Made by a program: the position numbers and the translations under genes. From Akanthomyces muscarius (taxonomy: Eukaryota; Ascomycota; Sordariomycetes; Hypocreales; Cordycipitaceae), in NCBI RefSeq assembly GCF_028009165.1, contig NC_079241.1:4402001-4466000 (forward strand): a stretch of DNA of 64,000 bases, given 5' to 3'. The stretch's first letter is position 1, and each line of letters begins with the position of its first letter. Shown here one piece after another: positions 20,592 through 32,315 of this stretch. The notes beneath the pieces are model-generated. The model did no database searches and had not been told where the DNA came from. It was given only the letters and a program-made list of their open reading frames with translations.

Positions 20592-22764
20592 GGTATTCTC
20601 TCATTGTCTTGCGAGAGAATACTATGTGAAGGGGAGATACAGCTCGGAGCTTGTTGAATTGCTCAGAACTGAAGCAGAAGAATACGTTGAGTACGAAAAT
20701 AGAGAAAGATGGAAAAAGAGGCGGGCCACGGAACTACCCCTCGTCCAGGGTGGCGTATATATACGGAACAGGGTCTTGTGCGTGCCTGGAGTTTCCACTC
20801 TAGACAAGGAGACGCATGCTTGCTCTTGGAAGCAAATCGGCTACAGACTACACCGCGGCGAAGTCAGGCCCCCTCTGATTCCTGGCAAGGCATAGTGGAC
20901 AAGACCCGCAGCGACGCGATGCTGCTAGATGGAGAGTACGTGTTATACTTGGACACGAGGGGCAAGCTTGACTGTCACGCTGTCTGCTGCTGTGCAACGC
21001 CGCCCAAAGCAAGGTCAAGACACCCCGCCTCCGGAGTGTATCCCTGTAACATTACGGTGGTGTTGAGGAGAGTTGGCGGGTTTGGCATGGCGTGGACCAA
21101 TGGCTGGGCCACATGCTGGGCAACGTGCAGCGATGGGGCGATTACAGAGGAGCTGTGCCAGTAGCATTCACTGGGCTGCGGTGTTTGTTGAGCGTTAAAT
21201 CGGCAGTGGTGATAGTAGAGAGAGGAAGAAAGATTGCAGTGTGGGTGGGCCAGAGGCGGAGGAGGCTGTTGGATGTGCAGATGTGGTAGGCTGGCAGCGT
21301 CTTTACATGGCGATCGCAAAGCAGCTAGTTGTCCAGGATCCTGGAGCTGTAGCGTTTTCAATGAACCTGCTCCACAAGGCGGGCTTCCACGGTTCAAGGA
21401 CTGGGCAGCGTGGCAGCCAGCTCCCGGAATAGATCGCGACTGGTTCAAGGGTCGCCGACCCAGTCGTCCTCCAGTTGGTGGGTAATGGCACAGTTGGCGG
21501 GCAGTTGCGGAGGCGGAGAGAGCTAGAGTTGGAGCTGTGCTTTGGATCTGTGAGAAGGGTGTAAGTTGGGCAAGGAAAGGCGTTGTGAGACTTTGTGCAT
21601 TGCCATCTGGCAGTCAGTCAGCCCATCTGCAGTTTCAGTGAGCTTTACAGCACAACCACAGGCTGCATCACCGCCTCCCTTTTCCTGCTCTGGCTCAACA
21701 AATACCTCCAAGTTATCCTTTTAACGCTCAATCCCACTCTATTTCACCAAACTCACCCGCTCGGCCATCCACTAATAAGCCAGCCCCATCCGCCCAATAA
21801 GATGCATCGACCCACGCACATGCGGCTAGGTTGTGGATGGTAACCGCCAGCAGGTGGCACGGCCAGTAATGGATTCTCATTTTCGTTACGCCGGACCTTC
21901 GCAGGAGAGTCCCTCTTCGCTGATGATGATTTGTAAATCGGCTCAGCGCAATGGAAGCAGCATTATCGTCTGTACAGTCATTGCGACGCCTTCTTTTTTG
22001 CTTGTGACAGCCCCGCTTCTGTCTCTAAAATATATCCCGCATGGTTGCACGCAGCCCAAGAAACCGATTAGGCAGTTCCTCATTAGACTGTCAAATGTGG
22101 CTGGTCATTACTGTATTGATGGGATCCTCTGCAGAAGCCTGCTGCAAGCCAGTGCGTGTCTTAGGGCGCCGGCAGATGCAGGGTGAGGCTGGGCTGCATC
22201 CTCGCGTGAGCATTTGCCAGTATCTGTTTATGCCGTACCCATCGTCGGAGTTCTGATGAGTTTGGTTTTTCGTCTTGGGCGACTGGCATCTGATGGTTTC
22301 ATACTTTGTAAGTACCACCAGCTGGATAGATGTGGCCAAGGTGTGGACATTGAGTACGGAGTGGGCGAGTAGGCATTATGACGTAGAACGACTGGGTCTG
22401 CATCTCCATGAAAATGGCGGTGATATGAGCGTGTCTGTAGCTTTCGCTAGTATGTTGGTGATTTTCTCGTCTTTTAAATGCCGCTCTTATTTTCTTAATA
22501 AACTGGCAACTCGGAGCTTGCAGAAACTTGAGAAAGCCGGACTGCCAGTCCTGACTAGCACCACTGAAGGGACCCGGCACATCAATAATCCGCCCCCAGA
22601 GTAGGTCGGCGCTGGCTGGCCTTGTTTGTCACCAATCAACACGCTTTACGGCGCGACTCCCATAATTGGACCAAAGCAGCTACAGCCATATCATCAATCT
22701 TCGCATCATTTTCATCAGCAAACCTGTCCATGAAGCTCTGGCGCTGAGCCAGTCCTGCGCCATA
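20592..22764. other. long divergent intergenic region, BTA1 / NGG1
   Basis: 2173 bases. The open frames here have odd composition and no recognisable domains, and none keeps a long frame with fungal-like splice sites. There is no tRNA-like T-arm and no transposon ends. A large promoter or unstable transcripts are possible. Confidence 0.4.
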
Positions 22765-24764
22765 ATGGCCCCCGGATCCAGCCAAAAGGGAACAAGCAAG
22801 AAAAACGCCGCAATGCAGAAACAAAGCCGGAATTCGACCCCCGCGCCGGCGGCGACATCATCACTGCCGCCGCAGGAGTTTTACGACCCCGACTACCTCA
22901 ACACCCGTGTCATCTTGTTCGCAAACCTCAACTACGACGACTTGGTCGACCATGGCGCCTCAAACGCCACCGTACCCGACTCTAAAACCGTGGATGCGAT
23001 GCTGGACAAGCTCAAGAGCCTCACCAACATCATGGAGAAGCGGTCCACTTTTTACGATCGCGGCATGCGACACCTAGCAGACGAGCGCAAGAACCGCCCG
23101 GATGACTTTGATCGCATGCATGTCGACGGAGAGACTGAAGGGAAGAAGTCAAAACCTAAGCGCAAGAAGGGTGAAGGTCAGGACGGCGGTAAGCTTCCCC
23201 AGCCCTCGAGGTGCGCGCGTCGCAAAGCTGGCGCATCCAAGGCGTGCACTTACATACTAACATTGTTTCCTCTACCACAGATCAATCATCTCCCGTCCGA
23301 GATTCGAAACCAAAGCATACTCGAGACGGCTCCGGCAGCTCCTCCCTGTCTCCAAATGCCGCTGCCTCCCCTTCTGCTATGGACGTGGATAAGAAGGCTA
23401 AGAAGGAAAAGAAGGAAAAGGATGGGGCAGAAGGAGAGGGAGACGAAGACGAATCCAGCTCCGAGGATGAAGGCGCACCCCCAAAGCGAGAAATGCCTGC
23501 CGCGCAGACTTTTGGCGATGACCCCTCTACATTCCCCGATCCAACCATATACGAGATTCGCGACGTCTACCCGGGTATGCCAGAGTCGCTGCGAAAGGAA
23601 ATTTACTCAGTTGCCGTCTACCCGCCTAGCGACCTCGCGGATCTCATTGCCGGTGATCCTCCCGACAAGGACTTCAGCAACGCAAAGCCCAGCAGCCAAA
23701 TCAACTTTTCGACATTCAATACATACATTGAACCATTTTTTAGGCCTTTTACTGAGGAAGATCTCGGGTTTCTACGAGAACGCGGTGACCGAGCCTCGCC
23801 ATTTGTTATGCCGAAACGAGGCAAGAGACACTACTCTGAGATATGGGCGGAAGAGGACGGCGCTATGTCTGTGGACTCGCCGCAGCAAGGACGCGATAAG
23901 CTCTCGCAAAACTTACCCCGCGGCAGCATCGAGAACATGAACGACGCTGTAGCTGAGACCGACGGACTTTCCATTGGGCCCCTTGCAGCTCGCCTGTTAC
24001 AGGCTCTGCGCCCGGAAAATCGCCTGCAGGTCACAGAGGAAAAGGCCGTCACTAATGGAGTCAATGGCGACGTGAGCATGAATGGCGACGCTGACGACCA
24101 TGCGCCTGTGACCGACGATAAGGCTTTGCCTCCAGCCACTTTTATGACAGAATCCTCTACGGATGCGTGGAAGAAGGCAACTCATCCAAAGATGGAGTAT
24201 GCCCAGGTCGACGAACGGCTAAAGCAAGAACTCAGACACATTGGCTTTCTGCCCCCAGAAGGAGACGCTGATTATGATGGTCACTTCGACGACGAGGTTG
24301 CTGGCCGACTCCGGGTGCTGCAGACTCGCCTCAAGGAACAAATGCTCATCAACGGTGCTCGCAAAGCGCGACTTACCGATCTCGTGCGCGAGCGCATGGC
24401 CCACCAGGAATACCAGACAATCCTCGAAGACTTGGACTCTCAAGTGCAGGCTGCATACTTGAAGAGAACTCGTACAATGGGCAAGAGCAAAAAGGCAAAG
24501 CGACCTGGCGGTGCAGGCGGTGGCAGTCATGCAGCCGGCGCCGCGGCGGGTATGGCCCGCCCAGGCATTGGCGATCTCACCAAGACGCTGATGGAGCGCC
24601 GCCGACGCTGGATTGATACTATCGGATCGGTCTTCGAGGATGAGAGCCTGCGCAAGGTGCCTCGTGTGGAGGACGAAGGCAGCTCCATTTTCAAATCAGC
24701 CGAGATGGCAGACCTCATGAAGAAGGAAAAAGAACAATGGGATGAAGATGTGGAGGAAGAATGA
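22765..24764 (+). CDS. ngg1: SAGA/ADA complex subunit Ngg1 (Ada3)
   Basis: Ada3/Ngg1 links Gcn5 acetyltransferase and Ada2 in the histone acetyltransferase module of SAGA and ADA. Exons 22765-23188 and 23281-24764, with a 92-base intron, give 635 aa. Features: a Pro/Ser-rich N-terminus, then [20 protein letters not shown] and the [19 protein letters not shown] segment, a long charged low-complexity stretch (Lys/Glu/Asp/Ser, about residues 145-220), the middle block [16 protein letters not shown], and a C-terminal Ada3 domain (about 440-610) with [30 protein letters not shown] and [17 protein letters not shown]. These match the Ada3 C-terminal domain that binds Ada2/Gcn5. The start is the MAPGSS methionine, the last in-frame ATG before conserved sequence; an upstream in-frame extension to 22666 looks like leader. 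Confidence 0.9.
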
Positions 24765-26919
24765 GCTAGGAAGCCAGTCACTTCTTCAGGTTGAATAACG
24801 ATGCGAATGAGGGTCTGGTTAGGTTACGTTATTTATTCGGGTATTAAAAAGGCAGCCATGCAACACGCCTGGCGTTTAGAGGATATCATTACCGTGGTTG
24901 TATTATTGATTTTCGGCTGGGAGGTATACCCTATTGTTGGAGTACGGCGGGTGCCTCTAACGAAGGCTTTGTATTATTCCACTTTCTGCTGCAGCAAGCA
25001 AATGTAGCTTAGTAATTACTAGGCTGCCTGTACAACGTATACCAGGCTTGCCTCAACCTGGTTGTGTGACTATCGAGTAACTAGCGCGGCTAACTCGGCA
25101 CATCTCCTGCGGAGCTTGATATTACAGCAGCATGACCTGGCTTTGTACTATACACAGCTCTGCCAGAACCTCCCGGGCTCGGCAGCCACGCTCTAGCACG
25201 CAGCCAGTAAGCTGCGCTGAAGGTGCAACGGGACTCGTGGCTTGCTGGAGGAATACTGGTAGCAGAGACAGCCAATCGTCCAGTTTCAGCCCAACAGCAC
25301 ATGAGTTACACCGCTGGGCCTTATATGCACAGGAGTATATAGGAGCATACAGTAACTTCCCGGAACAGTAGCTAACAGTAGTTTGCTTGTAGCGCTCGTG
25401 CGGCATGCCTCCCGGGTGATCGGTTGATCTTTCAAGCACCTCCCCATCACCATAACTAGCCGAATAGAGACGGGCAGCTGACACGCACTATCCCCAAGAA
25501 AAGAAGAAAAGAAAATGGCGTTCGATCGACGACTTGAGATGACATGGCGGACGGCCCGTGCCTCTAGCGACGTTGGCCCGTCTCTAGTTCACCGCCCGTT
25601 GACTTACAAAACGGCTCGCTCGGCCCCAGTCCGATCCCTCTTCGTTTTGTTTGTCTTCCCCAGGGTTCTTAAAGCGGCTCCTACTTTCACTTGGGTGCTA
25701 GACCCCGTGGGGTGTGCTACAACGTGGTGTCCGATGAGACATTGTGTGATGGAGCCAGAGTACGGGCCGTTGGGCGTCGGAACATGTAAACGATTACGTA
25801 GTTGAGGCCACCTGGGATGCGAGCTAACGATTGGGTGCCTTGACAAATACAGGTCTCACCCCCGACAAAGGCAGATTTGCCAGCTGTCAACTTGATCGTC
25901 AAGGATCCTAGAGAAATGTCAAATGTACTTTCAAAAGGCAATGAACGTGTCGAGGGCGCCGGGATTCTGTAGGGGACGCCAACGAGCCACACTAATTTAA
26001 GGAAATAGCCTCGGACAAAAGAACGGTTCTCCTCTTGCCAGCCGGGACCGGTCAACTACTTAGCACAACCCCCATTCCGCGGGGACCTCCGAAAGGAATG
26101 TGCGGGGGTTTCAGGAACAAACGGCACGAAAGAAATGATTTCTGCGCGGGAATTTTCTACACAGCTAGCGCGCGTACGGAGTACAAAGTTTTGATCGTCA
26201 CACAGTCGCACTGTTAAGGTGATCTGCTGTGCGTCAAGCCCCCCAGCCTTGTCTTTCCTATCAGCCGCCTATCTATCAGTCTCTCCCCCCTTCCCTTCCC
26301 TTCCCGTCCCTCCTCTCTCCAGCTCTGTCTCAAACAAACAGCGAGGTCGAGTGTCCGGGCCGTAACAGAAGCGTGCAAGTAGTAAATGATGGGCACTGGT
26401 GTCCTGGACCTCCCAGTCGTCACTAGCCAGCGAGCCCAACATTATTTAGCGTCCGGTCTAGTTCAGAGCAACCCGCCCAAGATACCGAACGTTTGCTCCT
26501 TATCTCTGGGTAGACTTTTGGCATGATGCGGCGCCCCAGAAAAACAACGGGTGCCACAGGGACGGCTACTCGGCTGGGGTTCTAGATTGCGGCGTGCGCG
26601 CGCACCCTCAGAGTCGTTATCTCGAGGGACGGCCACCACAGCCCTTGGTGGGCTTTTTGGTGCCGGAGATCCCATGGCCTTGTTTTGTAGCTTTTCTTTT
26701 TTCTTGAAAGATAATACTTTCGTCTCTTGTTCTTCTATCTCCCTTCCATTCTTCATCTTTTCCCCAGACTTTTTCTGTCCGTTGCTGACCGTTTCGTTCC
26801 CCTTCCCGATCGTTCGGTACCGATTTGGAGAGAGCATGCAACCCCAGGCCAACGTCTTCCCAATCCGGAACACTTGACACCAAAAAGGCTGTCGATCCAG
26901 CCCACTCATACCACAGACG
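24765..26919. other. intergenic region, NGG1 / urease
   Basis: 2155 bases between two same-strand genes. No defensible gene. The last 650 bases are pyrimidine-rich on the plus strand (a CCCTT-type run at 26282-26320 and TTTTC runs at 26690-26780), as expected of a fungal promoter and leader. GATA-type sites are listed separately. Confidence 0.45.
26258..26714. promoter_or_regulatory. GATA-type sites upstream of urease
   Basis: Three GATA cores in reverse orientation within 26258-26277, and one consensus AGATAA at 26709-26714, about 210 bases before the urease ATG. AreA/NIT2 GATA factors activate nitrogen-source genes through such pairs. The sites are seen; function is inferred, and GATA cores are common by chance. 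Confidence 0.3.
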
Positions 26920-29030
26920 ATGCACCTGGTACCCAAGGAGGTATTCAAGCTTCCTGCTCCTTGCTCTTTGTTAATTACCAAGGAGTCCAATGAAGGCTGA
27001 CAATTGGTGGCGACAGCTCGACAAACTCGTCATCTCACAGCTTGGTCTACTCGCGCAGCGGAGGCTGGCACGAGGAGTCAAGCTCAACCATGCCGAAGCC
27101 ACGGTACGTTGTCTTGCCTTCCTTATCTTTTGGCATCCACCCACCCTTGGCCACACTCCGAATGTCGGGGCCGCATGGGCGGACCAGGGACTTACACCAA
27201 GGACTCCAAGCCACATTTGATAACAGAACGATGAAGAAAAAAAGAGACTAACATGTGAAACTTTTTGCGATTGAGCGATTCAGGCCCTAATTGCGAACAA
27301 CATTCACGAACTTATCCGCGATGGCAACCACACCGTCGCCGACCTCATGGCGCTGGGCTCAACCATGCTCGGCCGCCGGCATGTGATCCCCTCTGTCTGC
27401 CACACGCTGCACGAGATCCAAGTCGAGGGCACCTTTCCGACGGGGACGTACCTCGTCACGGTGCACAACCCCATTAGCACCGATGACGGCGACCTCGCGC
27501 GCGCCCTGTACGGGAGCTTCCTGCCCGTGCCGCGCGACGCCGACAGCCTGTTCCCGGCGGCGCTGGACCCGGCCGACTTTGCGCCCGCGCGGCAGCCGGG
27601 TGCCGTCGTCGCCGTCAAGGGCGAGAAGATTGTGCTCAACGCCGACCGGCAGCGCATCTCCCTACGCGTCACCAGCAAGGGCGACCGCCCGATCCAGGTC
27701 GGCTCGCACTACCACTTCATCGAGACGAACCCGCAGCTCGTGTTTGATCGCGCGCGAGCGTACGGCTTCCGCCTCGACATCCCCGCTGGCACCTCGTACC
27801 GCTTCGAGCCCGGCGACGCCAAGACGGTCACGCTTGTCGAAATTGGCGGCCACCAGGTGATTCGCGGCGGCAACAGCCTCGCCACGGGCGGCGTCGAGCG
27901 CTGGCGCGTCGACGACATTGTCGAGAGGCTGCAAAAGGCGGGCTACGCACACGAGCCGGAGGAGCAACCGTCGGCGGACAGGGAAAGCAGGAGGACTCGC
28001 GCCCCTCGTGTGCCCCGGCCGTACAAGATGGACCGCACGGCTTACACGGTCATGTTTGGCCCGACGACGGGCGACCGCGTGCGCCTCAGCAACACGGATC
28101 TCTGGGTCAAGGTCGAAAAGGACTATACGACGTACGGCGAGGAGTGTAAGTTTGGTGGCGGCAAGACGCTCCGCGAGGGTATGGGCCAGGCGACGGGGCG
28201 GCCAGACGCCGACTCGCTGGACGTGGTTATTACGAATGCGCTGATTGTCGACTACACGGGTATTGTAAAGGCGGATATCGGTATCAAGCATGGCATGATT
28301 GTGGGCATTGGCAAGGCGGGCAACCCAGATGTCATGGAGGGCGTAACGCCCAACATGGTCGTGGGCAGCTGCACGGATGTCATCGCGGGCGAGAATAAGA
28401 TCATCACCGCGGGCGCGATTGATACGCATATCCATTTGATTTGTCCACAGCAGGCACAGGAGGCCTTGGCTTCAGGCGTGACGACGTTTCTCGGTGGAGG
28501 AACTGGTCCAAGGTACGGCAGCACTTCCCATACTCACTCTCACTCTCACCCGTAATGCCTCAAACTCATCGCTAACCCATTCCTAGTGCCGGTTCCAACG
28601 CCACAACATGCACGCCCGGCAAGCACCTCATGAAGCAGATGTTGAAAGCCTGCGATCACTTACCCGTCAACGTCGGCGTCACCGCCAAGGGTAACGATTC
28701 CGCGCCCGAAGCCCTTCGGGAGCAAGTGACCGCCGGGGCCTGCGGTCTCAAGATCCACGAGGACTGGGGCGCGACACCGTCCGCGATTGACGCGTGCCTG
28801 TCCGTGTGCGACGAGATGGACGTGCAGTGCCTGATCCACACGGACACGCTCAACGAGTCGGGCTTCGTCGAGTCGACTATAGCCAGCTTCCAGGGCCGCA
28901 CCATCCACACGTACCACACCGAGGGCGCGGGCGGCGGGCACGCGCCCGACATCATCTCCGTCGTCGAGCACCCCAACGTGCTGCCGTCGTCGACAAACCC
29001 GACACGGCCCTTTACGCGCAACACGCTCGA

Positions 29031-29066
<36 letters not shown>

Positions 29067-29872
29067 GTCCAAGGACATCCCCGAGGACGTCGCCTTTGCC
29101 GAGAGCCGCATCCGCGCCGAGACGATTGCCGCCGAGGACGTGCTGCACGACGTCGGCGCCATCAGCATGATGAGCTCCGACTCCCAGGCCATGGGCCGCT
29201 GCGGCGAGGTCGTCCTGCGCACCTGGAACACGGCGCACAAGAACAAGGAGCAGCGCGGCGTCCTGCCCGAGGACGAGGGCACCGGCGCCGACAACTTTCG
29301 CGTTAAGCGCTACATCAGCAAGTACACCATCAACCCGGCCCTCGCGCAGGGCTTCAGCCATCTGGTCGGGAGCGTCGAGGTCGGCAAGCTCGCGGACCTC
29401 GTGGTCTGGGACCCGGCGTGGTTCGGCACCAAGCCGTACCAGGTGATTAAGAGCGGTCTCATCGCATGGTCGCAAATGGTGCGTAAACTTCCTGCACGAC
29501 TCACCAGAACACACAAAGAGAAGACGAGCTAACCAAAATCTCATATTCCAGGGCGACCCCAACGCCTCCATCCCCACCGTCCAGCCCGTCATCGGACGGC
29601 CCATGTTTGCGGCGTTTGTGCCCGAGACCAGCGTGCTGTTCGTGTCGCAGGACGCGATCGCTTCGGGGACGGTGGCCTCGTACGGGCTGCGGAAGCGCGT
29701 CGAGGCCGTCCGCGGGTGCCGCAGCGTGGGCAAAAAGGACATGCGCTTCAACGACACCATGCCGCGGATGCGCGTCGACCCGGAGAGCTACACGGTCGAG
29801 GCCGACGGCAAGGTGTGCACGGCCGAGCCGGCCGAGACGCTACCGCTGACGCAGTCGTGGTACGTGTATTGA
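26920..29872 (+). CDS. ure1: urease
   Basis: Nickel enzyme that splits urea into ammonia and carbamate, fused gamma-beta-alpha as in plants and fungi. Five exons: 26920-26940, 27017-27103, 27284-28512, 28587-29478, 29552-29872; the total is divisible by three and gives 849 aa. The first exon encodes only MHLVPKE. Gamma part: [20 protein letters not shown] and [11 protein letters not shown]. Beta part: [13 protein letters not shown]. Alpha part: His418/His420 in [11 protein letters not shown], the Lys to be carbamylated at about 501 in [22 protein letters not shown], and the catalytic flap His in [14 protein letters not shown] (about 604-605), followed by SSDSQAMGR. All expected metal-site residues are present, so activity is likely, given nickel and accessory proteins encoded elsewhere. 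Lies alone, not in a cluster with accessory genes. Confidence 0.96.
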
Positions 29873-30780
29873 GTGCGCTTCGCGTGGAGGGGAAGGAGGG
29901 CTGTTGGTGGGAGAAGCCAGCCGCCTTGAAAGAAGCAGGGTATGGTGCGGGTTAGGGGAACTGCGCGCCGCAAGACGCGACGAGAAAAGGACGAGAACTC
30001 ATGTTTCATATATGGCATAGTCAGCGAGTTTTGCTAGGATTCAAGGAAATACCAACTTGTTTTATTTGGAAAAGACGAGTCTCACGTAGCTGCATTGGTC
30101 GATGTTGGCGTCCAAGTTACGAATGAGTGATAGCTACAGCCCGATCTCATCATGACAGCTCTTCCTCTCATTAGCACGCATCATCGTCGCAGCACAATAT
30201 GTAAATGTAAAAGAAATTGGAGGAAAAAAATCATTGCTTTCATTACAGGGCATTCTCGACAACCGGATGCTCCCGCCTAAATACAGTCATCACCAAGGTT
30301 GTGGTGAACCTCGTCAAAGTAACCCTAACCAGATATATCCGTGTCCATCCCACCAGACTTCGCGCCAAATAGACATAAAGAAAAAGCCACTAATAGTATA
30401 CTTTCATGTTTTGCTTTCCCACACCGGCTCTTTCCATGACCGAGACCTGTAGGTCTCTCCCAGGACAGACAAATATAGTAAAAAAGGAGCGCAAATACCA
30501 GGCGGCTACACACAGTGCAACGCCACACAAGGCAGAAGAGAGACAAGATTAATACAGCGCAAGACGCATACAAGTTGACCGGGGCCTCGCATGTTTCTCT
30601 GAAAATCATGGGTCGCGTGTCAACTCTGCGCATGGTGTTTCCTCGGTCTTGTAACAAGGGCACGTCACAAGCAACTCATGATAGTGACAGGCTGTTGGAG
30701 ACCGCGAAAAAGGACGTCACGCCTCGAACAGAAAATGCGGCGCGGCGAGGTGGATTGCGCAAAACGAACTTTCCAATCGC
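29873..30780. other. convergent 3' region, urease / HMG-box gene
   Basis: 908 bases, AT-richer than flanking coding sequence. Should hold both 3' UTRs. No gene seen. Confidence 0.45.
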
Positions 30781-32315
30781 TTATTTCTTGTTCTTGCGGG
30801 CAGACTTCTTGCTGTCGTCCTTATCGTCAGTGGCCTTGGTGGAAGTGCGCCTGCGCTTCTTGTCAGGGCTGGCAGGGCCGGCCTTGGGCGTCTCAACTTC
30901 GGTGGTGGGAGCATCGCTCTTGCGCTTGCGACCGCCTCCACTCTTCTTGGGAGTTTTGGCAGAGTCGTCCTGAAGCTGCTCGGCGATGGCGGCCTGAACA
31001 TTGTCGGTCTTGGCCTCCTTGAGGTCGGGCATGGGGATGCTGAAGTCCTCGGCGTACTTGAGAGCCTCCTCATCGGTCATGTTCTTGGCGTTCAAGTTGC
31101 CAGCCTTGTACGAGTGGACACGAGCGTTGTAGAGGCGCAGGTTGTACTGGTAGGCATTGTTCCAGCCTTGCTTCTCATGGGGGGTCATGTTGGCCCAGCG
31201 GCGCTGGCCCTCTTCCTGAACAGCGCCCTTGGGAGCCTCAGCACCAAGGTCGTTGGCAATGATGGAGCGGGCGTGCTGCATGTAGAGAAAGTAAGGGGTA
31301 AGGGGACGCTTGGGAGCGTTAGGGTCGTGGGTGCGCTTCTTGCGCTCCTTCTTCTCCTCGACGGGAGGTGCACCAAGCTCACCAACGGGCAGCATGAGCG
31401 CCGCGGCGGCGGCGGGATCGAAGCTGTTGTTGATGGCCTCGTCAAGACTGCCAACTTGCTCGCCAAGGAGCAGGGCAGTCTGGCGGATGTAGTCGTTGGT
31501 GAAGGTACGGAAGAGCTCCATGATGGTGCCAAGACGGCCAAGAGCCTGCGGTATGTTAGCCACTATTCATGACGGATTAAAGAAAAGTGGCGGTTGCAGG
31601 TGAAAGGGAAATAGAAGCCATGGCGGAGCTGCGCAAACAAGCGCAGCTTGTTGCGACAACAGTTGGAAGAGGATGAGCTTGGCTAACAAGCTAGCAAGCA
31701 GCAGAGCTACCCTGGCTCAGCAGCCACTGACAGCTTCCAGGCGGCAAGCGGCTAGTGGGGAGCTGCCGGGGGTTCGCGGGGCGCATGTAAACAATACAGA
31801 GGTGCCCAGTCGCGTCGTGCCAGCTGTGCTGCTCCGGCCAGAAAACAGGGTGAAAAAATGAAAGAAAAAAATCATTTTGTGTGCAAAGAAAAGAACGATG
31901 AAATGGGGGCGAGGTTTTTTCAATTTTCAAAAAGAAAAAGCCTGCCACAGAGGAGCTGTCGCGGGTGGTAGCTGTGTAGCTCGCAAGCTGGCCAAGGACA
32001 CAGGCAGCTGAAGCTGCGGAAGCTCCAGCGCGTCCAAGTTGTTTACATGCACAGCCTGAGATGCTGAGCAAGGCCAACGCGTGCCAAGCAGCTGAGAGGA
32101 AGTAGAGGGCATGCAGATATACAGAGTTGCAAAGAAAAAATGAAGCTACTCACAGCATCGCGGACTCGCATAAAGGACTCGGCCTCGACGATGCGAGGAC
32201 CATTGCCGGGGTTGACGGGAGGCGGGATGCCAGCAATGACGGGAGGGATCACCATGGTGGTAGCTGGGATAGGAACCTTGGCCTTGTCTTCGGCCTTCTT
32301 TGCGGGACGAGGCAT
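30781..32315 (-). CDS. HMG-box chromatin protein
   Basis: DNA-bending HMG-box protein, nuclear or mitochondrial. Exons 32315-32154 (54 codons) and 31545-30781, joined over a 608-base intron, give 308 aa. The first exon encodes MPRPAKKAEDKAKVPIPATT and a Pro/Ile-rich stretch ending in ESFMRVRDA; the second continues ALGRLGTIMELFRTF. The HMG box is at about residues 120-190 (DPNAPKRPLTPYFLYMQHAR, RRWANMTPHEKQGWNNAY). The tail is basic with SPDKKRRR and a final KKSARKNKK, good nuclear-localisation or DNA-contact sequence. The long intron is unusual for this genome, and an in-frame ATG at 31563, just inside the intron, could start a shorter form. It resembles the single-box HmbC-like proteins of filamentous ascomycetes; the orthology is tentative. 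Confidence 0.85.
31546..32153 (-). other. 608-base intron of the HMG-box gene
   Basis: Donor GTGAGT after codon 54, acceptor CCGCAG before the ALGRLG codons. About ten times the length of most introns in the window. CAGCTG-rich, with an A/T-homopolymer stretch (about 31855-31945). The in-frame ATG at 31563 reads through the acceptor. Confidence 0.6.
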
